The notes: generated by a model from the sequence alone, not told the origin. Shown: positions 1-8,329, numbered from the stretch's first letter. The stretch is 57,846 bases of DNA from Acidimicrobiia bacterium (GCA_022827265.1 JAJDTF010000089.1:1-57846); one strand, 5' to 3'. A program made the numbers and translations.

Positions 1-81
1 TGAGCCGACCACGACGTAGTCCAGGCCAGCAGACTCAAGGGCACAAACCGTGCGCTCCAGCGCGGCTGTGAGATCGATCAG
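1..81 (-). CDS. Nucleotidyltransferase toxin-like protein (AbiEii-type), N-terminal fragment cut by window edge
   Basis: Reading leftward from about position 81, an open frame runs off the window. Its 27 visible residues contain an amphipathic helix followed by GLDYVVVGS, the start of the nucleotidyltransferase fold in AbiEii/MNT-type proteins (helix, then hydrophobic strand, then G-S). The catalytic Asp pair would lie beyond the edge. There is no ATG or GTG in the frame after the preceding stop; a CTG at 79-81 overlaps the TGA of the upstream gene, so the start is uncertain. The head-to-tail arrangement with the 101-residue gene resembles two-gene toxin-antitoxin operons. Family assignment is inference from a short stretch. 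Confidence 0.45.
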   Translation of the reverse strand, partial: MIDLTAALERTVCALESAGLDYVVVGS

Positions 82-383
82 GGTTCGATTCCCACCGACT
101 CAGGCCAGACTTCGCCGGCGAGCTCAGGGCCATAGCGGGCAACGACAAGACCCAAGAAGACCTCGCTGTCGTCGTAATCGGGGTGGCGCATTCGCACCGA
201 CCTCTCCTCCATGACCGCACCCGCCACGTTGAGCTGACGCCATTCCTCAAGCCGCTGCGCAATTGTGCGGGCGCGGACGGCCTCCATCTGACGGCGCCAA
301 ACGTGATCAGGCGTGTCCGCCGGACGTCCAGAGGGATTGCGGCGCACCGTCACAACCCGAATCGTAGTGAACCCCTGTGACAT
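78..383 (-). CDS. Hypothetical 101-residue protein, possible antitoxin partner
   Basis: A 101-residue acidic/basic mixed protein with no membrane segment. It has an Arg/Glu-rich helical middle (about residues 30-60) and a short hydrophobic strand FLGLVVARYG near residues 76-85. I do not recognise the family. Its stop overlaps the start region of the nucleotidyltransferase-like gene downstream, a translational-coupling layout typical of toxin-antitoxin operons, so it may be the cognate antitoxin or a regulator. That role rests on position only. Confidence 0.45.
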   Translation of the reverse strand: MSQGFTTIRVVTVRRNPSGRPADTPDHVWRRQMEAVRARTIAQRLEEWRQLNVAGAVMEERSVRMRHPDYDDSEVFLGLVVARYGPELAGEVWPESVGIEP

Positions 384-435
384 CCATCCGTATCCCGCAA
401 GGGGCGAACCCCAGCGTGGGGACCGTCAGACAACG

Positions 436-906
436 ATGGAGTCGACAACCGAAACGTTGAAGCTGCTCAATGGACCGCTCACCACCGAGCTCCGTGCGAT
501 CAACCAGCACTTCCTCGACTGCAAACTCAACGCCCATTGGGGCCTCGACCACCTGACGGACAAGTTCCGACAGGCCTCGTTCGAGGAAATGCGCGACGCC
601 GAGGCCATGATGCACCGCATCCTCCTGCTCGGGGGCCTGCCGAACCTGCAACGCGTCGAGGCATTCTTCACGGGTGAGACTGCCCGCGAACAGTTCGCCA
701 TGGCCGTTGAACTCGAGACCCAGGCGATCGCACAGCTCCACCCGGCAGCGGCTTCCTGTTCACCGACCTGCGTCGACCCATACGAACGGGAAGCCGCTGT
801 GTGGCATTCACGCCACCGGTTCCCCCAGCCGCCGACTCGCCTACAGTCGGGCACTTGTTCGGTGTCGGAGGGGGGACTTGAACCCCCACACCCTTTCGGG
901 CACTAG
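436..906 (+). pseudogene. bfr: Bacterioferritin remnant lacking the C-terminal helix
   Basis: Residues 1-108 align with bacterioferritin (TELRAINQHF, NAHWGLDHL, RILLLGGLPNLQ), and the first ~70 residues run without gaps relative to E. coli numbering. The first-helix ligand E18, the bridging E51 and the haem ligand M52 are present, but the expected iron ligand H54 is Asp. E92 matches E94 of the E. coli protein. After about residue 108 similarity stops; the fourth helix with the last Glu/His ligand pair is missing and the frame runs as nonsense into the tRNA gene on the other strand. Family length is about 155-160 residues. Most likely a decayed gene that cannot build a ferroxidase centre. The true coding limit is probably near 760. 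Confidence 0.7.
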
Positions 907-946
907 ATCCTTAATCTAGCGCGTCTGCCAATTCCGCCACTCCGAC
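863..946 (-). tRNA. tRNA-Leu with anticodon AAG
   Basis: On the minus strand GTCGGAG (5') pairs with CTCCGAC (3') in a 7-bp acceptor stem. The T arm GGGGGTTCAAGTCCCCC and a long variable arm (CCCGAAAGGG) mark a class II tRNA. The anticodon stem-loop is CTAGA-TTAAGGA-TCTAG; positions 34-36 read AAG, Leu for CUU after A34 deamination. E. coli tRNA-Leu with a homologous body has CAG or GAG at this place. CCA is not encoded. Length is 84 nt. Confidence 0.93.
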
Positions 947-1026
947 TGAACGCCCCAAACCGGCCGGTGGGCAGCCATTTCGGGGCGCATCAGCATAGCG
1001 CTGCAGGGTCAGATTTTCGGCGGGGA

Positions 1027-1866
1027 TCAGGCCTCGCTGATCGCCGTTGCGAGGGCGTCGAGACGCACCGGATCCAGCTCGCCTCGCCACGACCACACCA
1101 CGATGTCGACCCCCGCGTCGAAGAAATCCTGCGCGCCCGCGACTGCCTTGTCGACATCACCGCCGGCCTCGAAACCGAGGTGGATCGACCGGTCTATCTC
1201 GGCCTCGTCACGCCCGACGCGCTCGCAGTGCACTCGCAAGATGTCGTCGAGCTCCCGCCACGCCGCGACATCGGGAGGGAACGTCATGTCCCACTGGTCG
1301 GCGTACTTGGCCGCCGTTCGCAGCGTCCGCACCCGACCCTGCCCGCCGATCACGATCGGGATGCGGTCCTGGATCGGCTTGGGTTCGCACCAGGCGTCGG
1401 TGAGCTCGAAGAACCGGCCCTTGTGGGTGGTCGTCGTCTCGGTCAGCAGCTTGACGATCACCTCCATGCCCTCCTCGAGCCGGTCCGACCGGTCGCGCAG
1501 CGGCCTGAGCTCGATGCCGTAGGCGTCGCTCTCCATGAAGTTCCAGCCGGCGCCCATCCCCAGCTCGAAGCGGCCGTTCGAGATGTGGTCGAGCGTGGCT
1601 GCCATGTTCGCCGTGACCGCTGGATGACGGTGGTGCATGCCGTTCACCATGGCGCCGAGACGGATCCGGGTAGTGGCCTGCGCCAAGCCCGCCAGCATCG
1701 TCCAGCCCTCCAGGTTGGGACCGTCGTAGGGGGGCGCCAGGGGATAGAAGTGGTCCCAGTTCCACGCCGATTCGAACACCTCGATCTCATCGGCGGCCTG
1801 CCAGATCGCCAAGTACTCGGGCCACGTGGCGTGGTGCGGCGGTGTTTTGATTGCGTGACGTCCCAT
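1027..1866 (-). CDS. LLM-class (luciferase-like) F420-dependent oxidoreductase
   Basis: A 279-residue TIM-barrel flavin/F420 enzyme of the luciferase-like monooxygenase superfamily. Typical landmarks are visible: TTRIRLGAMVNG followed by HPAVTANMAATLDHISNGRFELGMGAGW, the signature where the cofactor sits, and a C-terminal G-G/AG repeat around residue 240. The start at 1866 is chosen because AAGGAG lies 5 nt before that ATG; a longer frame to 1920 lacks this. The substrate cannot be told from sequence. The gene is divergent from the D-aminoacylase gene and convergent with the tRNA region; no operon partner is evident. F420 use is inferred from the actinobacterial family, not shown. Confidence 0.85.
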   Translation of the reverse strand: MGRHAIKTPPHHATWPEYLAIWQAADEIEVFESAWNWDHFYPLAPPYDGPNLEGWTMLAGLAQATTRIRLGAMVNGMHHRHPAVTANMAATLDHISNGRFELGMGAGWNFMESDAYGIELRPLRDRSDRLEEGMEVIVKLLTETTTTHKGRFFELTDAWCEPKPIQDRIPIVIGGQGRVRTLRTAAKYADQWDMTFPPDVAAWRELDDILRVHCERVGRDEAEIDRSIHLGFEAGGDVDKAVAGAQDFFDAGVDIVVWSWRGELDPVRLDALATAISEA

Positions 1867-1985
1867 GTGGGCTCCTTGTCGCAGGCGGCTCGAACCATAC
1901 GTGCCGAGGCCGCTGAGCACGGGGACGGCGAACCGATCTGTGGTGAACTCGCGATCTCGGCCGGCTTGGGAAGGGGCTCCCCGCA

Positions 1986-3440
1986 GTGGCAGACAGTGTG
2001 GATCTGATCATTCGCAACGCCCGCCTGATCGACGGCACGGGCGCCTCTTCGACGCAGGGTGCCATCGCGGTCGCCGACGACAGGATCGTCGCGATGGGTG
2101 AGCTCGGCGACTCCAAGGGCGCCGTCGAGATCGATGCCGGCGGCAAGGCGGTTGCCCCCGGGTTCATCGACGTGCACACCCACGACGATCGGGCGCTGCT
2201 GGTCGATCCGCTGATGGCGCCCAAGGTCAGCCAAGGCGTCACCACCGTCGTCACCGGCAACTGCGGGGTGAGCCTGGCGCCGCTGCGCACCAGCGAACGC
2301 CCTCCCCCGCCGCTCGATCTCGTGAGTCCTGACGCCGACGGCTTCTTCGCCGACTTCGGCGACTACCTGGCCGCGCTCGACGCGGAGCCGGCGGCCCTCA
2401 ACGCGCTCTGCCAGGTCGGCCACGCCTCCCTGCGGGTGGAGGCCATGGACTCGCTGGACCGGCCCGCAACCCCCGGCGAGATCTCAGCCATGCGCGGTCG
2501 CTTGGAAGGGGCGCTGGAGGCTGGCGCCATCGGTCTGTCGACGGGTCTGTTCTACGCCCCCGCCAACGCTGCGCCGACCAGCGAGATCATCGAGCTGGCG
2601 CGAGCCGTCCAGGACGCGGGCGGCATTCACACGACACACATGCGCGACGAGGGCGACCACGTCGGCGAATCGCTCGAAGAGACGTTCACCATCGGCCGCA
2701 CCGTCGGCGTTCCGGTCGTGATCTCGCACCACAAGTGCGCCGGGCAGGCCAACTTCGGGCGCTCGACAGAAACTCTGGCCTTGATCGACGCTGCTCGGCA
2801 ACGCCAGGAAGTCAGCCTCGATGCCTACCCCTACATCGCCAGCTCGACGACGCTCGCTTCAGGGCGGCGGCTCGGCGCCAGCCGGGTGCTCGTGACCTGG
2901 TCGACGCCGCATCCTGAAGCGGCGGGGCGGGATCTCAACGAGATTGCCGCCGACATGGGGCTCGACCCGGAAGACGCGGTCGATGCCCTCATGCCCGCCG
3001 GCGGAATCTTCTTCATGATGGACGAGTCCGACGTGCGCCGGATCCTGGCGTTTCGGGGCACGATGATCGGCTCGGACGGCCTGCCGCACGACGAATTCCC
3101 GCACCCGCGGCTGTGGGGCACGTTCCCGCGGGTGCTGGGCCACTATGCACGCGAGATCGGCCTGTTCTCGCTTGAAGAGGCCGCGCACAAGATGACCGGC
3201 TTGCCAGCACAGCACTTCGGTGTGACGGGCAGGGGCGTGCTCGAGCCCGGTGCGATGGCCGATTTGGTGCTCTTTGATCCCGACACCGTGATCGACACCG
3301 CCACTTTCGAGCGGCCGAAGCAGCCGGCCCGCGGCATCGAGCTCGTCGTGGTCAACGGCAGGGTCGTCTGGCGTGACGGTGCCAGCACCGGGGCGCGGCC
3401 CGGCCGGGCAATCAGGCGAGGCGCAGGCTCGTCGCCGTAA
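1986..3440 (+). CDS. N-acyl-D-amino-acid deacylase (D-aminoacylase, amidohydrolase superfamily)
   Basis: A 484-residue amidohydrolase. The N-terminal beta-sandwich (DLIIRNARLIDGTG) leads to the metal motif GFIDVHTHDD at about residue 60, then TGNCGVSLAP, the conserved Cys-containing loop typical of D-aminoacylases, and downstream HTTHMRDEGD and ISHHKC with further metal-binding His residues. The C-terminus returns to the sandwich (GAMADLVLFDP). It would hydrolyse N-acyl-D-amino acids to D-amino acid plus fatty or acetic acid in the cytoplasm. The start is GTG with AAGGGG about 9 nt upstream. The stop codon lies inside the first unit of a 25-bp tandem repeat. Confidence 0.9.
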   Translation: MADSVDLIIRNARLIDGTGASSTQGAIAVADDRIVAMGELGDSKGAVEIDAGGKAVAPGFIDVHTHDDRALLVDPLMAPKVSQGVTTVVTGNCGVSLAPLRTSERPPPPLDLVSPDADGFFADFGDYLAALDAEPAALNALCQVGHASLRVEAMDSLDRPATPGEISAMRGRLEGALEAGAIGLSTGLFYAPANAAPTSEIIELARAVQDAGGIHTTHMRDEGDHVGESLEETFTIGRTVGVPVVISHHKCAGQANFGRSTETLALIDAARQRQEVSLDAYPYIASSTTLASGRRLGASRVLVTWSTPHPEAAGRDLNEIAADMGLDPEDAVDALMPAGGIFFMMDESDVRRILAFRGTMIGSDGLPHDEFPHPRLWGTFPRVLGHYAREIGLFSLEEAAHKMTGLPAQHFGVTGRGVLEPGAMADLVLFDPDTVIDTATFERPKQPARGIELVVVNGRVVWRDGASTGARPGRAIRRGAGSSP

Positions 3441-3556
3441 GGCGAGCAGTAGGCCCGTGCCGTTAGGCGAGCAGTAGGCCCGTGCCGTCAGGCGAGCAAG
3501 AGGCCCGTGCCGTAACGCGAGCAGTAGGCCCGGGTCGCTAGGCGAGCAAGAGGCCC
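3432..3556. repeat. Five 25-bp tandem repeats at the 3' end of secG
   Basis: Five head-to-tail units: 3432-3456, 3457-3481, 3482-3506, 3507-3531 and 3532-3556, each close to a core of GGCGAGCAGTAGGCCC with a variable 5' part (GTGCCGT). The last unit includes the final codons and stop of secG (minus strand); the first contains the TAA of the D-aminoacylase. The array therefore looks like serial duplication of the secG 3' end toward the convergent gene. It has no strong hairpin or T-run, so I do not call it a terminator. Confidence 0.9.
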
Positions 3557-3765
3557 AGTATCAGCGTGGTGAAGCCGAAGGAGACGGCCACTACCACCGT
3601 GATGCGGCTGAGGTTCTTCTCGGCGACTGTCGAGCCCGCTGCGGTAGAACCCACGGTGCCGCCGAACATGTCGGACACGCCGCCGCCGCGGCCGCTGTGC
3701 AGCAGCACCAAGCCGATCAGCCCGAAGGCCGACAGCAGGTGAATCCCGCCGACAATCCAAGTCAT
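3538..3765 (-). CDS. secG: Preprotein translocase subunit SecG
   Basis: A 75-residue protein with two hydrophobic helices (about 3-20 and 52-73) separated by the Gly/Ser-rich cytosolic loop HSGRGGGVSDMFGG, the SecG hallmark. It joins SecYE in the inner membrane to assist Sec export. The start is put at the ATG at 3765 because upstream residues in the longer frame are Arg/Ala nonsense; a GTG immediately before it is possible. In many actinobacteria secG follows tpiA; here tpiA is 12.6 kb away and secG trails the PHA operon. Its 3' end is embedded in 25-bp tandem repeats. Confidence 0.88.
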   Translation of the reverse strand: MTWIVGGIHLLSAFGLIGLVLLHSGRGGGVSDMFGGTVGSTAAGSTVAEKNLSRITVVVAVSFGFTTLILGLLLA

Positions 3766-3820
3766 CACGGCTGTCGAGGCTACCGGCGCCCATCGCCGGG
3801 CCCGAGCGAGGATGGACTCA

Positions 3821-5416
3821 TTACGGGCGGATCGGGTGGGTGATCGGGATGCTGCCCTTGGCGCCGGGCACCCAGCCCTCGACGATGGCGCTGAAGCCGC
3901 CCGCTCCCCCGCCGGCGCGGACCACCATGGGCGACCACGGAGGCAGCTTGCGCAAGCCCCCGCTGGTAGTGCCCTCCGACGAACCGAACACGTGCCCGCC
4001 TTCGGTTGGGACGCCGCTGTCACCATCGCCGTCGGCGTCGGCAGTGCCCCTCAGGTGCTGCAGGAATGTCGCAGGCAGACCTTCCTCGATGCCACCGGCG
4101 CCGCAGGCGGCGAAGTCGAGATCCATCTGCAGCAGCGGGTCGAGCTCGTCGTAGAAGCGCTCCTTTGTCCAGCCCGAATCGGCGAACGTCGACATGTGCT
4201 CGGGCGTCATCACCACCATCGCCTCGGCCGGCAGCTTCCGATTGCCCACGCACAGCAGCTGCTGGGCGAGCGTGCGGATCAGCGAGCCGGGTGTGCGGGA
4301 GACCTGGTCGATGCAGCCGACCGGACCATGCCCGGCAAAGAGCGTCACCGTGTCCTGGCCCGGCTCGAACCCGCGGCTCACCGACAGCGGCGGCCAGCCG
4401 TCGGGCAGGCCCTCCTCGTCTTCGGCGAAGCACCAGCCCACCTTCGACGGCGATCCGAGCGCCGAGCGGTCGATGCCGCCGATGCCGGGCTTGCCGCCGC
4501 CGACGTTGCGGATCACGAGCTGCAGCGCCCGCCCGATCGTGGAGTTGGCGCGATTGCCCTGGCCGAGGGCGTTCTTGTCGGTGTTCATGCCGATGCGATG
4601 CCGGATCGGGCCGTTCACGATCACGATCGGCCCCGAGAACCACAGCGTGCACAGCAGCCCGTGCATGTTGAACGTGTCGGTACAGGCAGCTTCGACCGCT
4701 GCGAGCACGACCGGCAGGTACTCCGGCTTGCAGCCGGCCATGACGGCGTTGACCGCCACCTTCTCCACCGTGCATTCGGCCAGCGTCGGCGGCACCACCG
4801 CAACGATCTCGTCGGGCGCCCGGCTCGTTCCCGCCAGCATGGCGGCCACCCGCGCCTCGGTCGGAGGCACCACCGGCAGCCCGTCAGACCAGCCGCGGTC
4901 GTATGCCGCCTCGACGGGATCCTCCGCCGAAGCCAGCTCCACCTTGCGGCTCGCGAACGACGTGGCGCCGAAACGCAATGCCAGCTCGTCGGCCAGCAAT
5001 GGGTCCACCGACATCGAGCCGCAGCCCGGTCGCATTGCCGGCAGCTCGGCGCCCAGATCGTCGGCGCCGCTCAGCGCCTCCCAGCTCGTGCGATCCCAGC
5101 CCACGGTGCGCGCCATCTCGCGGCCGTCCATCACGGCCATGAGCGTCGGCACGGTCTCGATCTCGTGGTGCCACGACATAGCCAGGTCGTGGTCGTGCAG
5201 CACCTCGGCAGCCTGCCCGCCGAGCCCAGCCATGAACTCGGGATCGTCCTGGGTGAACACCGTCAGGCGAGTGCCATTGCGCACGGCGTGGTCGACGAGC
5301 TCGGCGAGCACCGGCTCCACGTCGCAGCAGGTGGGGCAATCGCGTTTCACAAACGCCACGAGGCCATCAACGAGACGGGGCAGCTCGACGGCGGTGGACG
5401 GTTCTTCGGCAGGCAC
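3821..5416 (-). CDS. Thioredoxin-fold protein fused to an uncharacterised conserved domain
   Basis: A 531-residue protein. Residues 1-125 form a thioredoxin-like domain with a CPTC motif at about 27-31 and a cis-Pro-like TVPTL stretch near 87. A linker carries GCGSMS (about 130), then a large conserved domain begins with GWSDGLPVVPPTEARV and contains several Cys and His residues (AGCKPEYLP, FNMHGLLCTLW, NGPIRHRIGMN, GIGGIDRSALGSP). I recognise that block as a recurrent unknown module in actinobacterial and environmental proteins. The CGSM sequence resembles, but does not match, the UGSC motif of a selenoprotein-like family; this link is tentative. It could act in thiol redox or as an oxidoreductase. 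It lies between patatin and secG on the same strand. Confidence 0.7.
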   Translation of the reverse strand: MPAEEPSTAVELPRLVDGLVAFVKRDCPTCCDVEPVLAELVDHAVRNGTRLTVFTQDDPEFMAGLGGQAAEVLHDHDLAMSWHHEIETVPTLMAVMDGREMARTVGWDRTSWEALSGADDLGAELPAMRPGCGSMSVDPLLADELALRFGATSFASRKVELASAEDPVEAAYDRGWSDGLPVVPPTEARVAAMLAGTSRAPDEIVAVVPPTLAECTVEKVAVNAVMAGCKPEYLPVVLAAVEAACTDTFNMHGLLCTLWFSGPIVIVNGPIRHRIGMNTDKNALGQGNRANSTIGRALQLVIRNVGGGKPGIGGIDRSALGSPSKVGWCFAEDEEGLPDGWPPLSVSRGFEPGQDTVTLFAGHGPVGCIDQVSRTPGSLIRTLAQQLLCVGNRKLPAEAMVVMTPEHMSTFADSGWTKERFYDELDPLLQMDLDFAACGAGGIEEGLPATFLQHLRGTADADGDGDSGVPTEGGHVFGSSEGTTSGGLRKLPPWSPMVVRAGGGAGGFSAIVEGWVPGAKGSIPITHPIRP

Positions 5417-5482
5417 GCTGAGACTCTAGGTCTGAGCCGCTACCCGCGGCCTCCCGTCCGGCGCCGGCGCATGGGCGATCCG

Positions 5483-6493
5483 CTACAGGGGGTGCGCCGT
5501 GAACTGCTCGCTCGCGGTGGCGTAGGCCTGCAGGGCCACAGCCGGCCGGCGGCGCGGGTCGAGCAGGTTGGCGCCCATGGCATCGAGGTCGGCCGATGCC
5601 GGCATGACGATTTCCACACGCTCACACTCCGTCAAGCTCAGTCGTTCGCATTCGGTGGCCATCCGGCTGGCAACGCGCAATGCGCTCCAGCCGAGTGTTG
5701 TCGCGCCGAAGTCCATCGCTGCGGCAATCGGCATGGCCCACGGACGCGCCGCAGACGGCAGCTCGGCAATGCCCATCGGCGAACTCACCACGACCAAGTC
5801 GTACGACTCGTCGCGCAGCACATCGAGGTTGTCGGAGGAGTGCACGCCGGCATCGATGTAGGCGGTGCCGTCGATCTCGACCGGTTCGAAGACTGCCGGC
5901 ACCGCACACGACGCCGCGACAGCCTGCGCAGGCGTCGCCGGACCGTCGGCATCGAAAACCACCCGCTGGCCGGTGTCGAGGCCCACCACCGGCACACGCA
6001 GTCCTGGCCCTGTCGGCCACTCCCCCTCGAACAGCCCGCGCACCATGTCGGCCACGTGCGATGTCGGCACGGCGCCACGGGGCAGCAGCGACGCCATCGC
6101 GGTGCCCGGCGCCACCTGGCCCGGCATCGCCGCAGCGAGCATCCAGATGTGGGGTGCCATCGGCGCCCCGAAGCTGGCGGTGGCCTGGCGTTTCGGGCCG
6201 CGCCGGGCCCGTGCCGCGCCGAGCAGCAGCTCGCCGTCGGGGCTGAGCGGCTGGCGTGTCTCGCGGCGGAACAGATCGCTGGGACTGAGCCCGGCAGCCA
6301 CCAGGGCACCCGAGATCGACCCCGCCGACGTGCCGACGATCAGGTCGACCTCCCGTGCGTCGATCGCCCAGGTGTCCTCGAGCGCTTTGAGGACGCCGGC
6401 ATGGAACGCCCCGCCGACGATGCCGCCGGAGCCCATCACCAGCGCCACACGGCCACCAGCCTGAGCGCGTCGGGGCGTCGCTGTCTCGCTCAT
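5483..6493 (-). CDS. Patatin-like phospholipase / acyl hydrolase
   Basis: A 336-residue patatin-family serine hydrolase. The oxyanion-loop motif GSGGIVGGAFHAGVL starts at residue 21, the nucleophile elbow is GTSAG with Ser56, and the dyad Asp lies in YIDAG. The protein has no signal peptide, so it should act in the cytoplasm. Patatin-like proteins occur on PHA or lipid granules in some bacteria; its place 52 bp downstream of phaC in the same direction suggests lipid- or granule-related hydrolysis, which is inference. A long middle segment between residues 80 and 130 is rich in Arg/Ala and poorly conserved. Confidence 0.85.
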   Translation of the reverse strand: MSETATPRRAQAGGRVALVMGSGGIVGGAFHAGVLKALEDTWAIDAREVDLIVGTSAGSISGALVAAGLSPSDLFRRETRQPLSPDGELLLGAARARRGPKRQATASFGAPMAPHIWMLAAAMPGQVAPGTAMASLLPRGAVPTSHVADMVRGLFEGEWPTGPGLRVPVVGLDTGQRVVFDADGPATPAQAVAASCAVPAVFEPVEIDGTAYIDAGVHSSDNLDVLRDESYDLVVVSSPMGIAELPSAARPWAMPIAAAMDFGATTLGWSALRVASRMATECERLSLTECERVEIVMPASADLDAMGANLLDPRRRPAVALQAYATASEQFTAHPL

Positions 6494-6545
6494 CGGCTGC
6501 AGCGCCCCCGACTCAGGCTCGGCTCTCGGCCACGAGCGGCTCCGA

Positions 6546-7697
6546 CTAGCTCTCGACGTCGCTGTGCTCGAGCATCCAGCCGATCATCGAGGGAATCGAG
6601 CGCTTGCGGGCGCCGTTGCCCACGATCAGCCCGACGTGGCCGGCAGGCAGCCGCATCTCGGTGGCGTCGTCGGAGCCGACCAGCTCGTCGAGGCCGTAGG
6701 TGGATTCGGGCGGCACGATGTGGTCGCGCTCGGCGATCACGTTCAGGAACGGCGCCGTGATGTCGGCAAGGTCGAGCTTGCGCCCGCCGAGCACGAGGTC
6801 GCCGGTCACGAAGCCATTGCCCTCGTTGAACATCTCGACGGTCTGGATCATGGTGGCGCCGGGGAACGGGATGTGATTGCGGGTCCACGACGTCATGGCC
6901 TGGTACGAGCTCAGGAACTTGTCGTCGTCGAGGTGCTCCCAGAAATCCATGACCGTGCTGAGATCCGACGTGGGCGTGAGCAGCGTGAACGACGCACGCA
7001 CGGCCTCGGCAGGCACGTTGCCCGTGTGGTCCATCAGGTGTGCCGGATCGATGCCGCCCTCGCCCACACCGGTCATGGCCGCAGGCATCTTGGTGAAGTC
7101 CACCGGGGTGGCCATCACGACAAGGTTGCGGATCGGATCGTCGGGATGACCGGCCGCATACAGCAGCGACAGCAGGCCGCCGTAGCAGTAGCCGAACACG
7201 GTCACGCCGTTGTGGCCGCCCATCTGGTTGACCTTGGCCACCGCCTCGGGCAGCAGCTCGTCGCAGTAGGTCTCGAGGGTGTTGTTGGCCTCTTCCTCGT
7301 CGGGCACGCCCCAGTCGAGCAGGAAGACGTCGAACCCCTCGGCCACGAGCCGCTCGATGAAGCTGTTCCCCGGTTGCAGATCCAAGATGAACGAACGGCT
7401 GACCAGGCTCATCACCAGCAGGAGCGGCGGGCGCACGGTGGGGCTCTCGCTGCGATAGCGGTAGAGCACGGCCTTGCCGTTGCTCCATACCGCGTCGCGG
7501 GGCGTCTGGCCGACGGGGGCACGATCGATGCCCATGACATGGCGAGTCAGGTTCCACCAGCGCCGCATGCCGGACTCCCACATGTCGGCGAACGGGGCAA
7601 ATCCGGTGAACGGGTTGAACTCGGCGGCGTCAGCCTCGGGTGCAGCGCCTTTGGCGCCGTTCTTCGGACTGGGCTTGGTCAGGGTGGTGGGGGGCAT
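6546..7697 (-). CDS. phaC: Class III poly(3-hydroxyalkanoate) synthase catalytic subunit PhaC
   Basis: 383 residues, the usual length for class III PhaC (about 355-390). It is an alpha/beta hydrolase with the lipase-like box GYCYGG giving nucleophile Cys171, Asp325 in ERDHIVPP and His354 in AGHVG, the PHA synthase triad. It polymerises (R)-3-hydroxyacyl-CoA into granules and needs a PhaE or PhaR partner, which is encoded just upstream. The start at 7697 has GGAG 6 nt before it; a longer frame to 7910 would overlap the upstream gene and has only low-complexity Pro/Arg. The gap to the upstream gene is 25 bp, so one transcript with it is likely. Confidence 0.93.
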   Translation of the reverse strand: MPPTTLTKPSPKNGAKGAAPEADAAEFNPFTGFAPFADMWESGMRRWWNLTRHVMGIDRAPVGQTPRDAVWSNGKAVLYRYRSESPTVRPPLLLVMSLVSRSFILDLQPGNSFIERLVAEGFDVFLLDWGVPDEEEANNTLETYCDELLPEAVAKVNQMGGHNGVTVFGYCYGGLLSLLYAAGHPDDPIRNLVVMATPVDFTKMPAAMTGVGEGGIDPAHLMDHTGNVPAEAVRASFTLLTPTSDLSTVMDFWEHLDDDKFLSSYQAMTSWTRNHIPFPGATMIQTVEMFNEGNGFVTGDLVLGGRKLDLADITAPFLNVIAERDHIVPPESTYGLDELVGSDDATEMRLPAGHVGLIVGNGARKRSIPSMIGWMLEHSDVES

Positions 7698-7722
7698 GGA
7701 GGCTCCTTCAGCGTGAGGGGGG

Positions 7723-8196
7723 TTACAGGGCTGCCGGCTGTTCGGCGGCCGATCGGTCCGACTTGGGGGCTTTGTCAGGGGCGGTTGTCTTGGCAGCCGA
7801 CTTCTTGGCCGCCGGCTTCTTGGCAGCGGTCTTCTTGGCCGCCGGCTTCGAGTCAGTCGCCCTGCTCGGAACCGACGCGGCCTTGCCGTTCGTGGCCGGT
7901 GCCACCTCATCGGGCGCAGCAGCGACCACCTCGAACACGAGGTTCTTGAGACCCTTCAGCTCACGGTCTACCGCGGCGACCTGCTGGCGAAGCTTGCGAA
8001 CATCGGTGGCGGCGGGCAGGTTCCAGAAGTGCAGCCAGCGCCGGCTGGCGCGCTCGAACTCCACGGTCAGTGCGCTGGTGACCTTGGCGCTCGCGGCCAT
8101 GAAGTCGCGGAAGCCGTCGGAGGCGGTGAACTGCTGGAGACCAGGCGCCACGGCCTTCTCCCACTCGTCGTAGATCTCACGCCATTGCTTGGCCAT
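7723..8196 (-). CDS. PhaE/PhaR-like PHA synthase subunit with phasin-type Lys/Ala tail
   Basis: 157 residues. The first 90 are helical and Trp-containing; near residues 59-85 there is NLPAATDVRKLRQQV followed by a coiled coil, which matches the PhaE/PhaR pattern of an LP-x-(T/R)-x-(E/D)-V element before a terminal coiled coil. Residues 117-137 form a KPAAKK/AAKK repeat tail like that of PhaF/PhaP-type granule proteins that can bind DNA or granule surfaces. AGGAGG lies 8 nt before the ATG at 8196. It is encoded immediately before phaC and preceded by a strong promoter with operators. Identity as the synthase partner is inference supported by position. Confidence 0.72.
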   Translation of the reverse strand: MAKQWREIYDEWEKAVAPGLQQFTASDGFRDFMAASAKVTSALTVEFERASRRWLHFWNLPAATDVRKLRQQVAAVDRELKGLKNLVFEVVAAAPDEVAPATNGKAASVPSRATDSKPAAKKTAAKKPAAKKSAAKTTAPDKAPKSDRSAAEQPAAL

Positions 8197-8329
8197 GTCT
8201 GGCTCCTCCTGATTTGAGGGGGGTGTCCGGTCTGATGTCACGAGTTCCGGCGGTGTACACGACACCTGCCGGAGCGAATTGATGAACTGATGGGGCAGGT
8301 TCCGCCGCATCAGGCGCCGCCGTCCATCA

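Noticed and set aside
3432-3556. CRISPR-like array
   Set aside because: Units are tandem with no spacers and no cas genes nearby.
3812-6760. Plus-strand open frame of nearly 1000 codons
   Set aside because: Antisense to the thioredoxin-fusion and patatin genes; Arg/His-rich without motifs, a GC-rich shadow.
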